A stretch of DNA of 64,000 nt from an uncultured Aquimarina sp. (GTDB taxonomy: Bacteria; Bacteroidota; Bacteroidia; Flavobacteriales; Flavobacteriaceae). The DNA is taken from contig CANLYR010000003.1 in NCBI GenBank assembly GCA_947495425.1, positions 124,001 to 188,000 on the forward strand. The letters are read 5' to 3'. The notes under the pieces are model-generated. The model searched no databases. It was not told the origin of the DNA and saw only the letters and a program-made list of their open reading frames with translations. The translations under genes were made by a program, and so were the position numbers. Shown here piece after piece: positions 33,617 through 43,098 of the stretch; positions within the stretch are counted from its first letter, which is position 1; each line of letters opens with the position of its first letter.

Positions 33617-33994
33617 CTAGTTATTTTTATCAATCTTAAAATAAGGTGCTAAATCATCAATAGAACCCCCGTTATAGACATTTGTGAAGCCACGTTTCTT
33701 TAAAATGCCCTTGGCTTTAATACTTCGCATTCCGTGAGAGCAATATGTTATAACGACTCTATCCTTGTCAAATGGAATATCAACTGTTCTAAGGTCAGAC
33801 ATTTTTATGTTCAAAGAATTGGGAAGATTGCCTCTATTGTATTCCCAGGCTGTGCGTACATCCAGTAAAACAGCATTCTCAACCAGTTGAGAATTTATTT
33901 CCTTATCGATGTTTGTATTTCGAAATATTCGATAAGCCATATAAAATATACTTATTAGAAAGACAATGATGATTACTAGTTTTTTTGTCTTCAT
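33617..33994 (-). CDS. Membrane-anchored rhodanese-like protein
   Basis: The ATG at 33994 (MKTKKLVII) is preferred to 34030, because the latter overlaps the TetR operator. The 125-aa product has one N-terminal transmembrane helix (5-22) and a rhodanese domain: VLLDVRTAWEYNRGNLPNS and the active-site loop TYCSHGMRS with Cys in CxxGxR. It would handle sulfur transfer or persulfides outside the inner membrane. It is first in the TetR-controlled unit. Confidence 0.85.
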   Translation of the reverse strand: MKTKKLVIIIVFLISIFYMAYRIFRNTNIDKEINSQLVENAVLLDVRTAWEYNRGNLPNSLNIKMSDLRTVDIPFDKDRVVITYCSHGMRSIKAKGILKKRGFTNVYNGGSIDDLAPYFKIDKNN

Positions 33995-34023
33995 AGTTAA
34001 CCAGAATTTATGCAAATATATTA

Positions 34024-34047
34024 AAAACATACTAATTAGTATGTTTT
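34024..34047. promoter_or_regulatory. TetR operator before the rhodanese gene
   Basis: AAAACATACT-AATT-AGTATGTTTT is a perfect 10-bp inverted repeat, 30 bp before the chosen start. It shares the ACATACT/AGTATGT core with 32982-33001. Confidence 0.82.
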
Positions 34048-34329
34048 CTAAAAATATGAGTTTTTTGACATCCAGTTTAGAGTAAATTCTATTTGAAACG
34101 ACTGCCTAGAGGATAAAGCTAAAAGAAGTTATAATGAAAATAAGGGTAGTATCCTATTAGTAAATAATGCCATTTTTAATTCATAAAATGTATTATTATT
34201 TGAATAGAATTGCTATTTTTGCACCAGACGAACAAAAAAAACTACAATCCACGGATAAAAGTTCACAAATCGTCAACGTTCAAGAAGATATTTGGCTGAA
34301 ATGCCACAGCGGCTGGGCTCGCTAAGCAA

Positions 34330-34353
34330 GGTTCGAGTCCCGTCCAGACCGCA
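34330..34353 (+). other. tRNA 3' fragment, candidate attR of the ICE (tRNA-Asp-like)
   Basis: The bases from the T-loop (GGTTCGAGTCCC) through the acceptor strand CCAGACC and discriminator G match a tRNA 3' end. The preceding bases do not complete the T-stem or give a GGTCTGG acceptor strand, so only the 3' part is tRNA-derived. The sequence best resembles tRNA-Asp. A terminator follows at once. The intact tRNA should lie beyond the left window edge. This fits insertion by a tRNA-targeting tyrosine integrase. Confidence 0.72.
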
Positions 34354-34360
34354 AAATTGC

Positions 34361-34391
34361 AAAAGCTTCAATTGACATTGAAGCTTTTTTT
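34361..34391 (+). terminator. Terminator after the tRNA fragment
   Basis: A 12-bp perfect stem (34361-34372 with 34377-34388) with a TGAC loop and T run. It was probably the terminator of the original tRNA transcript. Confidence 0.8.
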
Positions 34392-34453
34392 GGCAATTAA
34401 AAATGTTGTGTTGTCTCACGCTCAGCGTGAGTGGTTTAGTAGTAAACCGATGA

Positions 34454-34487
34454 GAAGCTTTTCCATATAAATTGGAGAGGCTTTTTT
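34454..34487 (+). terminator. Second terminator-like hairpin near the ICE junction
   Basis: AAGCTTTTCCA pairs with TGGAGAGGCTT (11 bp with G-T pairs), followed by a T run. A short palindrome CTCACGCT-C-AGCGTGAG lies about 35 bp upstream (around 34416-34432). No gene is seen between 34392 and 34623. Confidence 0.55.
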
Positions 34488-34623
34488 TAATTCAAATCAT
34501 AACAGATCAAGGTCAATTGTTGTGTTTATGCAAATATTCTGGTTAATCTAATGAGGAAGAATAAATAACACTGCAAAATTCAAAAAAATTGACATTAATA
34601 AATCAAGAAACAACATCAATGAT

Positions 34624-34665
34624 AAAAAAAGACTTTAGTTTTAATTAAAACTAAAGTCTTTTTTT
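34624..34665. terminator. Strong bidirectional terminator downstream of the S9 peptidase
   Basis: A 19-bp perfect stem (34624-34642 with 34647-34665) has an A run on one side, a T run on the other and an AATT loop. It lies 24 bp after the peptidase stop. Confidence 0.88.
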
Positions 34666-34688
34666 ACTGCTACTACTATTTTTCCTCA

Positions 34689-36719
34689 TCAATGTTTTAA
34701 AGAAGCTTTCTTATCTGTAGGGACATCCGATTTTAGATGTTTTGCAAAAAAGCCCATCATACTTTTATAGAGTTCTATTCGGTTTTTTTCATGTCCAAAT
34801 CCATGCCCTTCATCATACTTAACCATATATGGAACATCAAATCCTCTTTTTCTTAAATTAGTTACAATTTGATCAGATTCATTGATATTTACCCGAGGAT
34901 CATTCGCCCCTTGAACTACAAAAAGGGGTTTTGTAATCTTATCTACATTGAGTGCAGGAGAAACTTGTTTCATAATCTCCTGATCTTTAGGATCATTTTC
35001 ATCATACCACTGCTCGTAAACTTGTGCCAGATAAGGTTTCCAGTATGGAGGAAAAGATTTAAAAAAGGTAAATAAATTAGAAACACCCACATAATCTACC
35101 CCACATTGATATAAATCTGGTGTTTTGACTAAACTACCTAAAGTAGCAAGTCCACCATAACTTCCTCCATACATGGCAATATGATTTTCATCAATAAGTC
35201 CTAAGGATTTTACATAGCTTACACCGTCTTCGAGGTCATCCAGCATTTTACGCCCTATCTGCTTACTACCAGCTAAGAAAAATTTCTTTCCATATCCTCC
35301 AGAACCACGATAGTTAATTTGAAGCGTAGCATATCCTCTACTTGCAAACAATTGTGTTTCTGGATTAAACTCCCAATAATCCCTTGGACCATATGGACCT
35401 CCGTGAGGGTTTACAATTAAAGGGATTTTCTTTCCTTCTTTTACATTTTTGGGAATTGTTAAATACCCATATATCGTTAATCCATCTCTGGACTTAAATG
35501 TTATAGGGCGCATCTCTGCCATGTCTTCCTCTTTAAGTTGAGGCATCAAATTCATGATTTCTTTAAAACTATCTTTTACTGCATCATATAGATAGTATAC
35601 CCCATACAGCTTATCACTATCTACATACAGCAAATATTTATCTTCTTCGTCTGTTTTGTTTGTAATCGAAAAGTCTTTATCTCCAAATTGCTGTTTAAAT
35701 TTTTCGTGTAGTTTTTTATACGTGTCACTTACAGGAACTACAACACTTTTTTCTCCTGTATAATGATAATAATCTGTCTCATAACCCCGCTTACGCGATC
35801 TGTTCATACCCTCAACATCAAAAGTAGCGTTGCTAAACACTTTTTTAAGTATCTCCTTTTTGGATAGATCATATAAAATAATCTCATCGGTGTCATTTTC
35901 TAAATTACTCATTACAAAGGCATCATGTGGGTATGCTGTGGTATAGTCAAAACCAATGATATAAAAATTATCTTTCCAGGTAGTGGTAAGCACTTTTTCA
36001 AAAGGTTTATCATTAGAAGTTTTATAAAAAAGGGAGTAATTGGTTCCGTTTTCTTGTTGACTATACGCTCTTATAATTCCTTCTTTATCAAATTCATATT
36101 CAGATATTGGATTTTGAACATCTTTGTTTTCATATAACTTTTCTAATTCTCCTGTACTGACATTTATTTTATATGGCTCAAATATCTCTGGGTTATCCTT
36201 ATTCATGGCTACAATCATAAATTCTGGTTGTTCTTTTAAAGACTCCAAAATATTTACTCGTACATCATCAAAAGGAGTAAGGTCTTTCATGTTTGCCCCG
36301 TCTAGATCAACTGAAAAAAGATGATAATTCTCGTTTCCTCCTTGATCCATCACATAAATTAATCGATTATTATTAGCCCAGCCATATCCTCTAATAAGCT
36401 CTTCTTTTTCTTCAATAACCTTCTTTATTTCTTCGGTTTCTGTATTCTTAACATAAACATGTCGTTTTCCTTTATCATCTTTTTGACGATAAGAAAAATA
36501 CATTCCATCTGGCGAAAATTGAAAAGAAGATTGTTTTGGCCTTTCAAAATAATCTTGTACTGCATATGCAAAATTACCTTTTTCTGTATCAGCTAATGCT
36601 TTCAAGTCTTCTTGAGATGACACTAATGAAGGATCCCCTGGGATACTATCACTTTTGGTTTGACAAGTAATGCTTTGCATGGTTAAAACCAATACCAGGC
36701 CTAAAAAATACGTTTTCAT
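34689..36719 (-). CDS. S9 family prolyl oligopeptidase-like peptidase
   Basis: This 676-aa exported serine peptidase has an N-terminal signal ending SITCQ, possibly a lipobox (Cys20). A beta-propeller-like region (about 50-410) precedes the catalytic alpha/beta hydrolase domain. The nucleophile is in MYGGSYGGLAT, the Asp in VQGANDPRVN and the His in DEGHGFGHE. Such enzymes cut short peptides, often after Pro or Ala. It is a host gene next to the ICE junction, transcribed alone. Confidence 0.93.
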   Translation of the reverse strand: MKTYFLGLVLVLTMQSITCQTKSDSIPGDPSLVSSQEDLKALADTEKGNFAYAVQDYFERPKQSSFQFSPDGMYFSYRQKDDKGKRHVYVKNTETEEIKKVIEEKEELIRGYGWANNNRLIYVMDQGGNENYHLFSVDLDGANMKDLTPFDDVRVNILESLKEQPEFMIVAMNKDNPEIFEPYKINVSTGELEKLYENKDVQNPISEYEFDKEGIIRAYSQQENGTNYSLFYKTSNDKPFEKVLTTTWKDNFYIIGFDYTTAYPHDAFVMSNLENDTDEIILYDLSKKEILKKVFSNATFDVEGMNRSRKRGYETDYYHYTGEKSVVVPVSDTYKKLHEKFKQQFGDKDFSITNKTDEEDKYLLYVDSDKLYGVYYLYDAVKDSFKEIMNLMPQLKEEDMAEMRPITFKSRDGLTIYGYLTIPKNVKEGKKIPLIVNPHGGPYGPRDYWEFNPETQLFASRGYATLQINYRGSGGYGKKFFLAGSKQIGRKMLDDLEDGVSYVKSLGLIDENHIAMYGGSYGGLATLGSLVKTPDLYQCGVDYVGVSNLFTFFKSFPPYWKPYLAQVYEQWYDENDPKDQEIMKQVSPALNVDKITKPLFVVQGANDPRVNINESDQIVTNLRKRGFDVPYMVKYDEGHGFGHEKNRIELYKSMMGFFAKHLKSDVPTDKKASLKH

Positions 36720-36833
36720 GATTTGGTGAATTAAATGAGTTATTTATATATTAAACTGATTTTTAATCTACTATGTTGCAATTATTTATTTTTTTATGAT
36801 GACTCTAGCTCTTAAAAGATACTACACTGGTGA

Positions 36834-37334
36834 TCAAAACAATTCGCCCCAATTCTCTATGACTTTAACGATATAAAACCAAAGGAATCCAACTGCAACA
36901 ATAAATTTTAGAAAAGTTCCTGCAAGAAACCCTATAAACGATCCAAAAGCTGCCTTTAATGCTTTAGATGAATTGGTACTATCTTTAATAATCTCACCTA
37001 TAAATGCCCCCGCAAAAGGACCTATGACAATCCCTAAAGGCCCCATAAATATAATTCCAATAATCAGCCCTATCGAACTTCCTACCATTCCATACTTGGT
37101 ACCGCCAAATTTTTTTGTTCCTAAAGCCGGAACTATATAATCGAGTACCCAAACCAAGACCGATATTGCCAAAGTGATCCCTAAAAAAGTCCAGTTTTGC
37201 GGTACTACATCGGTAAAATGAAGTATTAATAAGCCAATCCAGGCCGTAAATGGTCCTGGCAAAACTGGGAGAAAACTCCCCACAATACCTAAAACACAAA
37301 ATAATAACCCTATTATTATTAAAGTAATATCCAT
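36834..37334 (-). CDS. DUF456 membrane protein
   Basis: The 166-aa integral membrane protein has four to five helices and glycine-rich repeats (PLGIVIGPFAGAFIGE), the DUF456 hallmark. Function unknown. It lies 114 bp from the peptidase gene on the same strand; the gap has no obvious terminator. Confidence 0.88.
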   Translation of the reverse strand: MDITLIIIGLLFCVLGIVGSFLPVLPGPFTAWIGLLILHFTDVVPQNWTFLGITLAISVLVWVLDYIVPALGTKKFGGTKYGMVGSSIGLIIGIIFMGPLGIVIGPFAGAFIGEIIKDSTNSSKALKAAFGSFIGFLAGTFLKFIVAVGFLWFYIVKVIENWGELF

Positions 37335-37680
37335 ATATACATTTGCTTATAGGACGATAACACTTCTGATTTGTTACTTAGTTAGTCTAATCATATCTAG
37401 TATCGTCGCAAAACAGTTTAACTATATTTTATTTTCTAACCAGAAAACAATTTCAATTAAAAGGTTAGCTATTCACTAATTTAAGACGTCATCCACATTT
37501 TCCATAAAGATAAGGGCTATGTTTCATATTTGTTACGCTGGTATTAATAATTCATCAATGTAATATCCTTAACATTACTTAATCATTCGATATATTTAAT
37601 TTGATTATTTTCGAACTCATTAATAAAAACAATAATCATTAATTAAATCTACTGTAAATTTAAAACTACCCCGAAAAATT
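37335..37680. other. Intergenic region, nothing recognised
   Basis: This AT-rich gap lies between two divergent genes (DUF456 minus, small secreted protein plus). It must hold both promoters, but no clear flavobacterial -7 element or strong repeat stands out. Confidence 0.5.
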
Positions 37681-38124
37681 ATGCGATTTTATGTAATGCC
37701 TCTACTCATGTTATTGACCTGCTCTATATCATTTTCTCAATCAAAATTCATTACAAAAAAATGTAAGAACGCATCTAATGAACGAATAAGAAAAAATTGT
37801 ATCATAAATGAAATACAGGCATTTGTAAATGCTAATTACGATATAGCTGCAATTGCAACAGATGCCAAACCAGGTAAAAATCGTATCTATACTCGTTTCA
37901 AAATTCATCCAACCGGTAAAATTGTGGATATACAAACAAAATCATCCTCTTTTTCTCTAGAGGTAGAAGCAATTAGAGTCTTAGAATCATTTCCATATCT
38001 AATACCTGTGCCTGTAGGAAATAATGATCAGATTCAAGAAGATATTTATACACTCCCTATTGTATTCGAAGTACAAAAACCAGAAAACAACGATAATGAC
38101 GGTATAACCAATACTGGATACTAA
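37681..38124 (+). CDS. Small secreted protein with TonB-C-like domain
   Basis: The 147-aa exported protein has a signal peptide (1-20, ending SFSQ). The mature part has two Cys (KKCKNASNERIRKNC) and a domain resembling the TonB C-terminal fold: RIYTRFKIHPTGKIVDIQTKSS, VEAIRVLESFPYLIP. Such domains are frequent in flavobacterial periplasmic proteins without a TonB function. The role is unknown. Confidence 0.7.
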   Translation: MRFYVMPLLMLLTCSISFSQSKFITKKCKNASNERIRKNCIINEIQAFVNANYDIAAIATDAKPGKNRIYTRFKIHPTGKIVDIQTKSSSFSLEVEAIRVLESFPYLIPVPVGNNDQIQEDIYTLPIVFEVQKPENNDNDGITNTGY

Positions 38125-38213
38125 TAACTAACAGATATTCAAAAAAATGATCAGCTCTCTTTTTAAATTAAATAATTAGTTCATAAATGATATAAAACAC
38201 CTTGGAAAGCAGA

Positions 38214-38312
38214 TGAAGGAGTGACGCAGCTACTTTGGAAGCTAGAAGAATCCAATGTGGCGTTGATAATATCACTCTTGACCTAACAAATGCAGATCAC
38301 AACTGTTCTTAA
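38214..38312 (+). pseudogene. Possible short coding remnant
   Basis: One frame encodes RSDAATLEARRIQCGVDNITL and further to DHNCS before a TAA at 38310-38312, preceded by a stop in frame. The end looks protein-like (GVDNITLDL) but there is no start codon context. It may be the tail of a lost secreted protein or a chance frame. Confidence 0.2.
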
Positions 38313-38336
38313 TTTTATCCATCCCTCCATAAAATT

Positions 38337-38369
38337 AAAAAAGGTTACCCACTACAGATAACCTTTTTT
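38337..38369. terminator. Terminator downstream of the 1533-aa enzyme gene
   Basis: AAAAAAGGTTA (38337-38347) pairs with TAACCTTTTTT (38359-38369). It can serve the minus-strand enzyme gene that ends at 38390 and transcription from the left. Confidence 0.78.
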
Positions 38370-38389
38370 ATTGCTTAGTGATCGTCTAA

Positions 38390-41300
38390 CTACTCTTTAA
38401 TTAATACAATTTTATTGACCTTGTAACCATCGTAAACATTTAGGATATAGTATCCAGATGGTAAATCATTTACATCTATCATATTTTGATTCTCTTTTAC
38501 TACAACTTCCTTTTGTAGTATCCCGATAGCATTAAAAATCTTAACTCTAGAACCTTTTGATACACCTGATACTTTTATCCAATCAATTGCTGGGTTTGGA
38601 TACACATTAATTTTGTTGTTATCATCCTTAGTATCTGCAACAAAATTACTACGTTGTACTGAAGTACTCGTATATGTAATCACTAATTGAGGTGGAGTAT
38701 TGGCCCCATTCTCTTTTGATGCAAAGGCAAAATCGTTTCCAGAAGTTGCACTAAGCACCAATGATAACTTGCTCCCAGATATTGATCCGGTAGTAAGTAT
38801 TATAGTTTTAGTGCTTCCAATACCATATGTTGTATTTAAGTTACCTAATAAAACTCCATTAGATGGCTTATTACTGTTAGATAAGTTACTTTCTGTCCAG
38901 GTATCAGAATTTCCTTTATAAACTGAAAGATTACCATTTCCTGAATCAGAATTCACAGTAAATTTTAGCTGAGCACTCGTAACTGTTCCATTAATAGACG
39001 AGAGATCAAACATTAAATACCCTGTTCTTTTATTTTGTTCTAATCGTACAATTTCACTATTAAATCGAGTTGCTCCCTGCAAATAGGCATCATGAATTGG
39101 AGAAAGTGTTATTGTTTGCTCCACAGGGGCTGCAGTTTTGGACACCATGATTTTATCCATATTAAACAAAAATCCAGCAGAGCCTTTATATACTAATCTT
39201 ACTTTTTTCTCACCTGCAGTAAGTGATACATCAACGGCATATGATTTATAATCGTGCCATTGTCCCGAAACTGGAATTGTTACAGAACCTACTGTTTTTC
39301 CTGCCTCTATAATATCTACCGCTCCTCCTACGCCTGCACTTGCTGCATAAACATCGAATGTATATTTTCCACTTGAATTTATAGCTACAGTATATTCTGT
39401 GTAATCTCCATTTTTAATATATCCTAGATTTTTACCTGAGGTTCCTGGAGTATTTTCGATACGCACACTCCCTAATTTTGAAGTAAAACGTTCTACTTCA
39501 AAATTACCTGGGATACTAATTATATTGTCGGGTGGAGATGTATCGTTTTCTACTTCAATAATTACACTTGTTGAAGTAGCTGAAGCGCCCTTATTATCTG
39601 TCGCTCTTGCAGTAGCATTATATGTTCCTTCGCTAGCTATCGTAGTAGTAACTTGATAAGGAGCTGTTGTGTCTTCACCAACTTTAGTATCTCCTATATA
39701 AAATTCAACTTTAGATACTGTGCCATCAGAATCAGATGCATTAGCCTTGAGTGTAATGTTTTCTCCTGGAACAAAACCTGTACCATCTGTAGGAGATGTC
39801 ATCACTACTTGTGGTGCAGCATTTTGTGTGCCTCCACAATCTTCTAAAATCTCTGCTGGCCCATTTCCAGTAGGCTTTGTGTATGCTTTGGATAGCACAA
39901 ACTTATCCATTTCAAATCCATCTTCTCTTAGAGAGAATGAAATTGTATGCACGCCTGCGGAAGGAACGTTCAAAAATATCTTTTGTGCTTCTCCACAATG
40001 ATTTGCTGCGGTACGTTGCTTGCTTTCCCATGTCCACTGGTTTTTACCAGCGCACCATTGCATTCTGTTTCCAGATGCTGGCCATGTTCCATTAATTCCA
40101 ACATGTACTCCGTTATCTTCTGATCCGGTAGAAAAAGCGCGTACCCAAACATAATATTTTCCTGGAGAAGAAAACTTTACTTTGTAATCTACAATTGTCG
40201 TTTGACCCGCAACATTAGAGAAATTTTCTCCATTAATTAATGGATCAGAATGCGTTACTCGTGTATCTGGTAATATCTCTAAGTATGCTCCATCACTTGC
40301 GCCATTTGCATGATTTGGATCTGGATCTGGTGTAGGTGTTCCTGTTGTACTTCCATCAAGAAGGTACCATTTTCTTTTGCTATCTTTTGATTGGCTAACA
40401 AAATGTTCTGCTTCTACAGCTGCAACACCATTTCTTTCAATAGCAACACAACCATCAGTACCTCCACCTCTAATCGTAATAGCTGCTGACGTAGAGGTTT
40501 TTGTAGCTCCATCATTATCAGTAGCTACAGCTGTAATTACATAGTTTCCTGAATTATTTATTGTTGTTGTCGTTTGATACGGTGCATTCTGTTCTGTCGC
40601 TATCAAATTTCCATTAACAAAGAACGCTACCTTAGTAATTGTACCGTCAGCATCTGAAGCATTAGCGCTTAAAGAAATGGTTGCTCCCGGATCAAATGAC
40701 GTTCCGTTTGACGGAGAAGTTAACGTAACTTGTGGTACAGTATTACCTGATCCACCAGTATCTAATTTGAAATCTAACCAATTAATATTGTACAAACCAC
40801 TAGCTCCACCTACAAAATCTAATCGTAGCGTCTGTTCTCCTGCGGTAAGATTAAGTGACGTTTGTACGGTTTGCCAATTTTGCCAACCACCAGTTCCCGC
40901 AGTTGTTGCCTCACCGATAACAACTCCATTGGATCTAAATACAATTTTACCTCCCGAATTGGCACTAGCCACTCGAATATCTACAGTGTACTTACCACTT
41001 GTGTTCACCTTTACTTTATATGTTGCAAAATCTCCATTCTGAATAAAGCCTATATTTTGTCCTCCTCCGACATCTGTAGTTGGCTCTGCCTGTATCCCTG
41101 ATTGGGTATTAAAATCTTCAGCCTCGACTTTACCAGGAATTGCAATTGCATTATTGGGTGGAGTTGTCCCGCCTTTTTTGGTAATTAACGCGACCCAATC
41201 ATTATTGGCTGGTGCTACTAAATTGCCTCCTAAAGTTGCTTTGGCCGTTAAATTACCGCCAGAACGTGGGTTATACCATTGTACATCATAATTACCATTT

Positions 41301-42991
41301 CCTGAAGGAAGATTAAGCCCCGTAGATCCACCATTAGGTCTATAGACAGCATAGACATCACCAGCTTTTGCTAATACATAATCGTTTCCATCTCCGGTAA
41401 CTCCATCTGCCGAAACCATACTGCTTAAAGAACCTTGTAAGTATCTATTAAAGAACTGTAAAGCCCTACTTGCATCTGTATATTTAGCATCTCTTGTTCT
41501 ATGGTTTTGTGCATTCAAATCGGTACCGTTGGTTTGGTAACCATAATAATATTCTACTCCCATTCCGCCGGCCATCAATGTACCCCAGAGCACCTTTTGT
41601 CTAACCAATTTGTTGTCTTTTGGGTCTGCGTCTACCCCTATGTTGGCGCTACCTTGCTCATCATTGGCCACAACCCATTTCTTACCTGCATTACGTGATT
41701 TTTCTAACCAACGTCTTACATCATTATGTACTTTGTTTTTATCAGTTTGCACAGAAGCACCCGTAAGCTCAGACTTATTACCTAACAAGGGGTTATAGCG
41801 CTGATCTTGTTGTGCTGGATAGGTATGAATCACGATATGGTGATCATAGGGGTCTAATTGTTTGATATAACTGGCTGTACTCTTCACTACATTATCTGGT
41901 ATTGTTGTTTCTTCAGCAAGGTTCCAGTTAAGAGCCAAATGGTGACCAAAGCGAGCTACCAGTTCACGGTAGTATAATTTCCTTTGTCTTCCAAAACCAT
42001 TATTATCCATGATATTATCATTTTCGGTCTCTAATGTTTTAAAATGCATAAACATTCCTTTCTTATCTGCATATTCAAAAACCTTTTCCCATTGTGCAAG
42101 TTTAGACACATCAAATCTATCTTTATGCACTCCTTGATTCCATTGTTGACCGTCATTATAACCGTTATACGTATTTACACCAACTTTTAATGCATGTGGA
42201 AAAACATTTTCATCATCTCCATGCAAGCTTAATGTTAGAAAAGAAAAAGCATTCAACCCTTTGTTAGAAAGGTATCTTACTACTCCTAGTAATTCAGTTC
42301 CTTTTCCGCCATTCCAGGTATATCCACTTGCATCTGACGCTTGGTAATCTTGCTGGTGGGGACCCCAGGATTTACGTCGATTTCCTCTATTGGGTGTGGC
42401 ATCAAAATCCTCGTATGCCAATGTGTTTTCTGGCGCATCGGCTCCGGCTTTTACAAACCAATTTCCGTTTGGATTAGTAGGATTAGTTCCTGTATACCTA
42501 AGGTAATGTTGCCCAACGTATCGTAACATTCCTTTATCTTTTGCTCTATGATCTCGCCCTCCTTTATCAGATTCGGCAACATTGAAAGACCCCGTGCTTC
42601 CATCCATAAAGCCACCACTAGAGCCGCCACCATTAATAGCAACATTTAATCCTTTTTTGAAGGAGGCAGACCAGTTCCAGACTCCCGGTTGTTCTGGAGC
42701 AAAATGTACTCTCCATTTATTTCCAGAGGTACAACTATTATTTTCTGCATTACCACATGCCGCGTAGTATCCTGGTACTTTAATACTTCTATTACTACCT
42801 TGATGTGTGAATGTAACTTCTAATCTATACTCTGAAAAAGGATTTGGGTTTGCCGTTTCAGAAGTATTCGGACCGTTAAAGGTCAAACTGACCTTATGCC
42901 ATCTTTTTAATTCCCCCTCGGGAGACTGAGCTTTTACCACCAGTCCCAGAAGGAAAAATGCAATTAGACAATTGAGTTTTGTAAGTTTCAT
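38390..42991 (-). CDS. Multi-domain putative glycoside hydrolase (DUF5060/DUF4038-like) with CBM6, Ig-like and DNRLRE domains; T9SS cargo
   Basis: The 1533-aa secreted protein has a signal peptide (1-21), a DUF5060 Ig-like domain (about 25-110), a TIM-barrel-like region (150-560) with candidate acids in NWNLAEE and VANDEQGSA, a collagen-bind_2-like segment (QWYNPRSGG), a CBM6 (625-745), an Ig-like domain, a second carbohydrate-binding-type domain with HANGASDGAYLEI, another Ig-like domain, a second CBM6, a DNRLRE domain and a T9SS tail (NVYPNPA...). The hydrolase type is not certain. Neighbouring GH16 enzymes suggest a red-algal galactan or its side chains as substrate. Confidence 0.78.
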   Translation of the reverse strand: MKLTKLNCLIAFFLLGLVVKAQSPEGELKRWHKVSLTFNGPNTSETANPNPFSEYRLEVTFTHQGSNRSIKVPGYYAACGNAENNSCTSGNKWRVHFAPEQPGVWNWSASFKKGLNVAINGGGSSGGFMDGSTGSFNVAESDKGGRDHRAKDKGMLRYVGQHYLRYTGTNPTNPNGNWFVKAGADAPENTLAYEDFDATPNRGNRRKSWGPHQQDYQASDASGYTWNGGKGTELLGVVRYLSNKGLNAFSFLTLSLHGDDENVFPHALKVGVNTYNGYNDGQQWNQGVHKDRFDVSKLAQWEKVFEYADKKGMFMHFKTLETENDNIMDNNGFGRQRKLYYRELVARFGHHLALNWNLAEETTIPDNVVKSTASYIKQLDPYDHHIVIHTYPAQQDQRYNPLLGNKSELTGASVQTDKNKVHNDVRRWLEKSRNAGKKWVVANDEQGSANIGVDADPKDNKLVRQKVLWGTLMAGGMGVEYYYGYQTNGTDLNAQNHRTRDAKYTDASRALQFFNRYLQGSLSSMVSADGVTGDGNDYVLAKAGDVYAVYRPNGGSTGLNLPSGNGNYDVQWYNPRSGGNLTAKATLGGNLVAPANNDWVALITKKGGTTPPNNAIAIPGKVEAEDFNTQSGIQAEPTTDVGGGQNIGFIQNGDFATYKVKVNTSGKYTVDIRVASANSGGKIVFRSNGVVIGEATTAGTGGWQNWQTVQTSLNLTAGEQTLRLDFVGGASGLYNINWLDFKLDTGGSGNTVPQVTLTSPSNGTSFDPGATISLSANASDADGTITKVAFFVNGNLIATEQNAPYQTTTTINNSGNYVITAVATDNDGATKTSTSAAITIRGGGTDGCVAIERNGVAAVEAEHFVSQSKDSKRKWYLLDGSTTGTPTPDPDPNHANGASDGAYLEILPDTRVTHSDPLINGENFSNVAGQTTIVDYKVKFSSPGKYYVWVRAFSTGSEDNGVHVGINGTWPASGNRMQWCAGKNQWTWESKQRTAANHCGEAQKIFLNVPSAGVHTISFSLREDGFEMDKFVLSKAYTKPTGNGPAEILEDCGGTQNAAPQVVMTSPTDGTGFVPGENITLKANASDSDGTVSKVEFYIGDTKVGEDTTAPYQVTTTIASEGTYNATARATDNKGASATSTSVIIEVENDTSPPDNIISIPGNFEVERFTSKLGSVRIENTPGTSGKNLGYIKNGDYTEYTVAINSSGKYTFDVYAASAGVGGAVDIIEAGKTVGSVTIPVSGQWHDYKSYAVDVSLTAGEKKVRLVYKGSAGFLFNMDKIMVSKTAAPVEQTITLSPIHDAYLQGATRFNSEIVRLEQNKRTGYLMFDLSSINGTVTSAQLKFTVNSDSGNGNLSVYKGNSDTWTESNLSNSNKPSNGVLLGNLNTTYGIGSTKTIILTTGSISGSKLSLVLSATSGNDFAFASKENGANTPPQLVITYTSTSVQRSNFVADTKDDNNKINVYPNPAIDWIKVSGVSKGSRVKIFNAIGILQKEVVVKENQNMIDVNDLPSGYYILNVYDGYKVNKIVLIKE

Positions 42992-43098
42992 AATTAAAAG
43001 ATTTGTTTGGATTTAAAATTGGTGTTTACATTATTTATATGAGTATTCTTTTCACGAATGTTTTCTAACAACACTTCATGATTGACTTATGAAGGGTT

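Larger units (their letters stand above)
1..34353. mobile_element. Integrative and conjugative element (ICE), left end outside window
   Basis: One element is indicated by a tyrosine integrase at the left, an excisionase-like protein, a DnaC-like replication pair, a complete-looking TraE-TraN mating channel operon, RteC, a VirD4-type coupling protein, a relaxase with BfmA, two SSBs, and a tRNA 3' fragment at the right. Cargo comprises a methyltransferase/GHKL/receiver module, two TetR-controlled gene sets and an oxidoreductase/hydrolase cluster. The left attachment site and the integrase N-terminus lie before base 1. The right boundary is inferred from the tRNA fragment at 34330-34353; genes to its right look like host genes. 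Fusion of two nested elements is not excluded, but nothing seen requires it. Confidence 0.88.

Noticed and set aside
34214..34353. A complete tRNA or small RNA gene starting after TATTTTTG at 34214-34221
   Set aside because: No GGTCTGG acceptor strand or paired T-stem is found, and no -33 element has the right spacing; only the 3' tRNA part is supported.
36994..37299. 101-aa minus-strand frame within the DUF456 gene
   Set aside because: It is a shifted frame of the DUF456 gene; its apparent Gly/aromatic pattern comes from the helix codons.
39653..42767. Several plus-strand frames of 60-120 aa inside the 1533-aa enzyme gene
   Set aside because: All are opposite a continuous, domain-rich coding frame and show no domain of their own.
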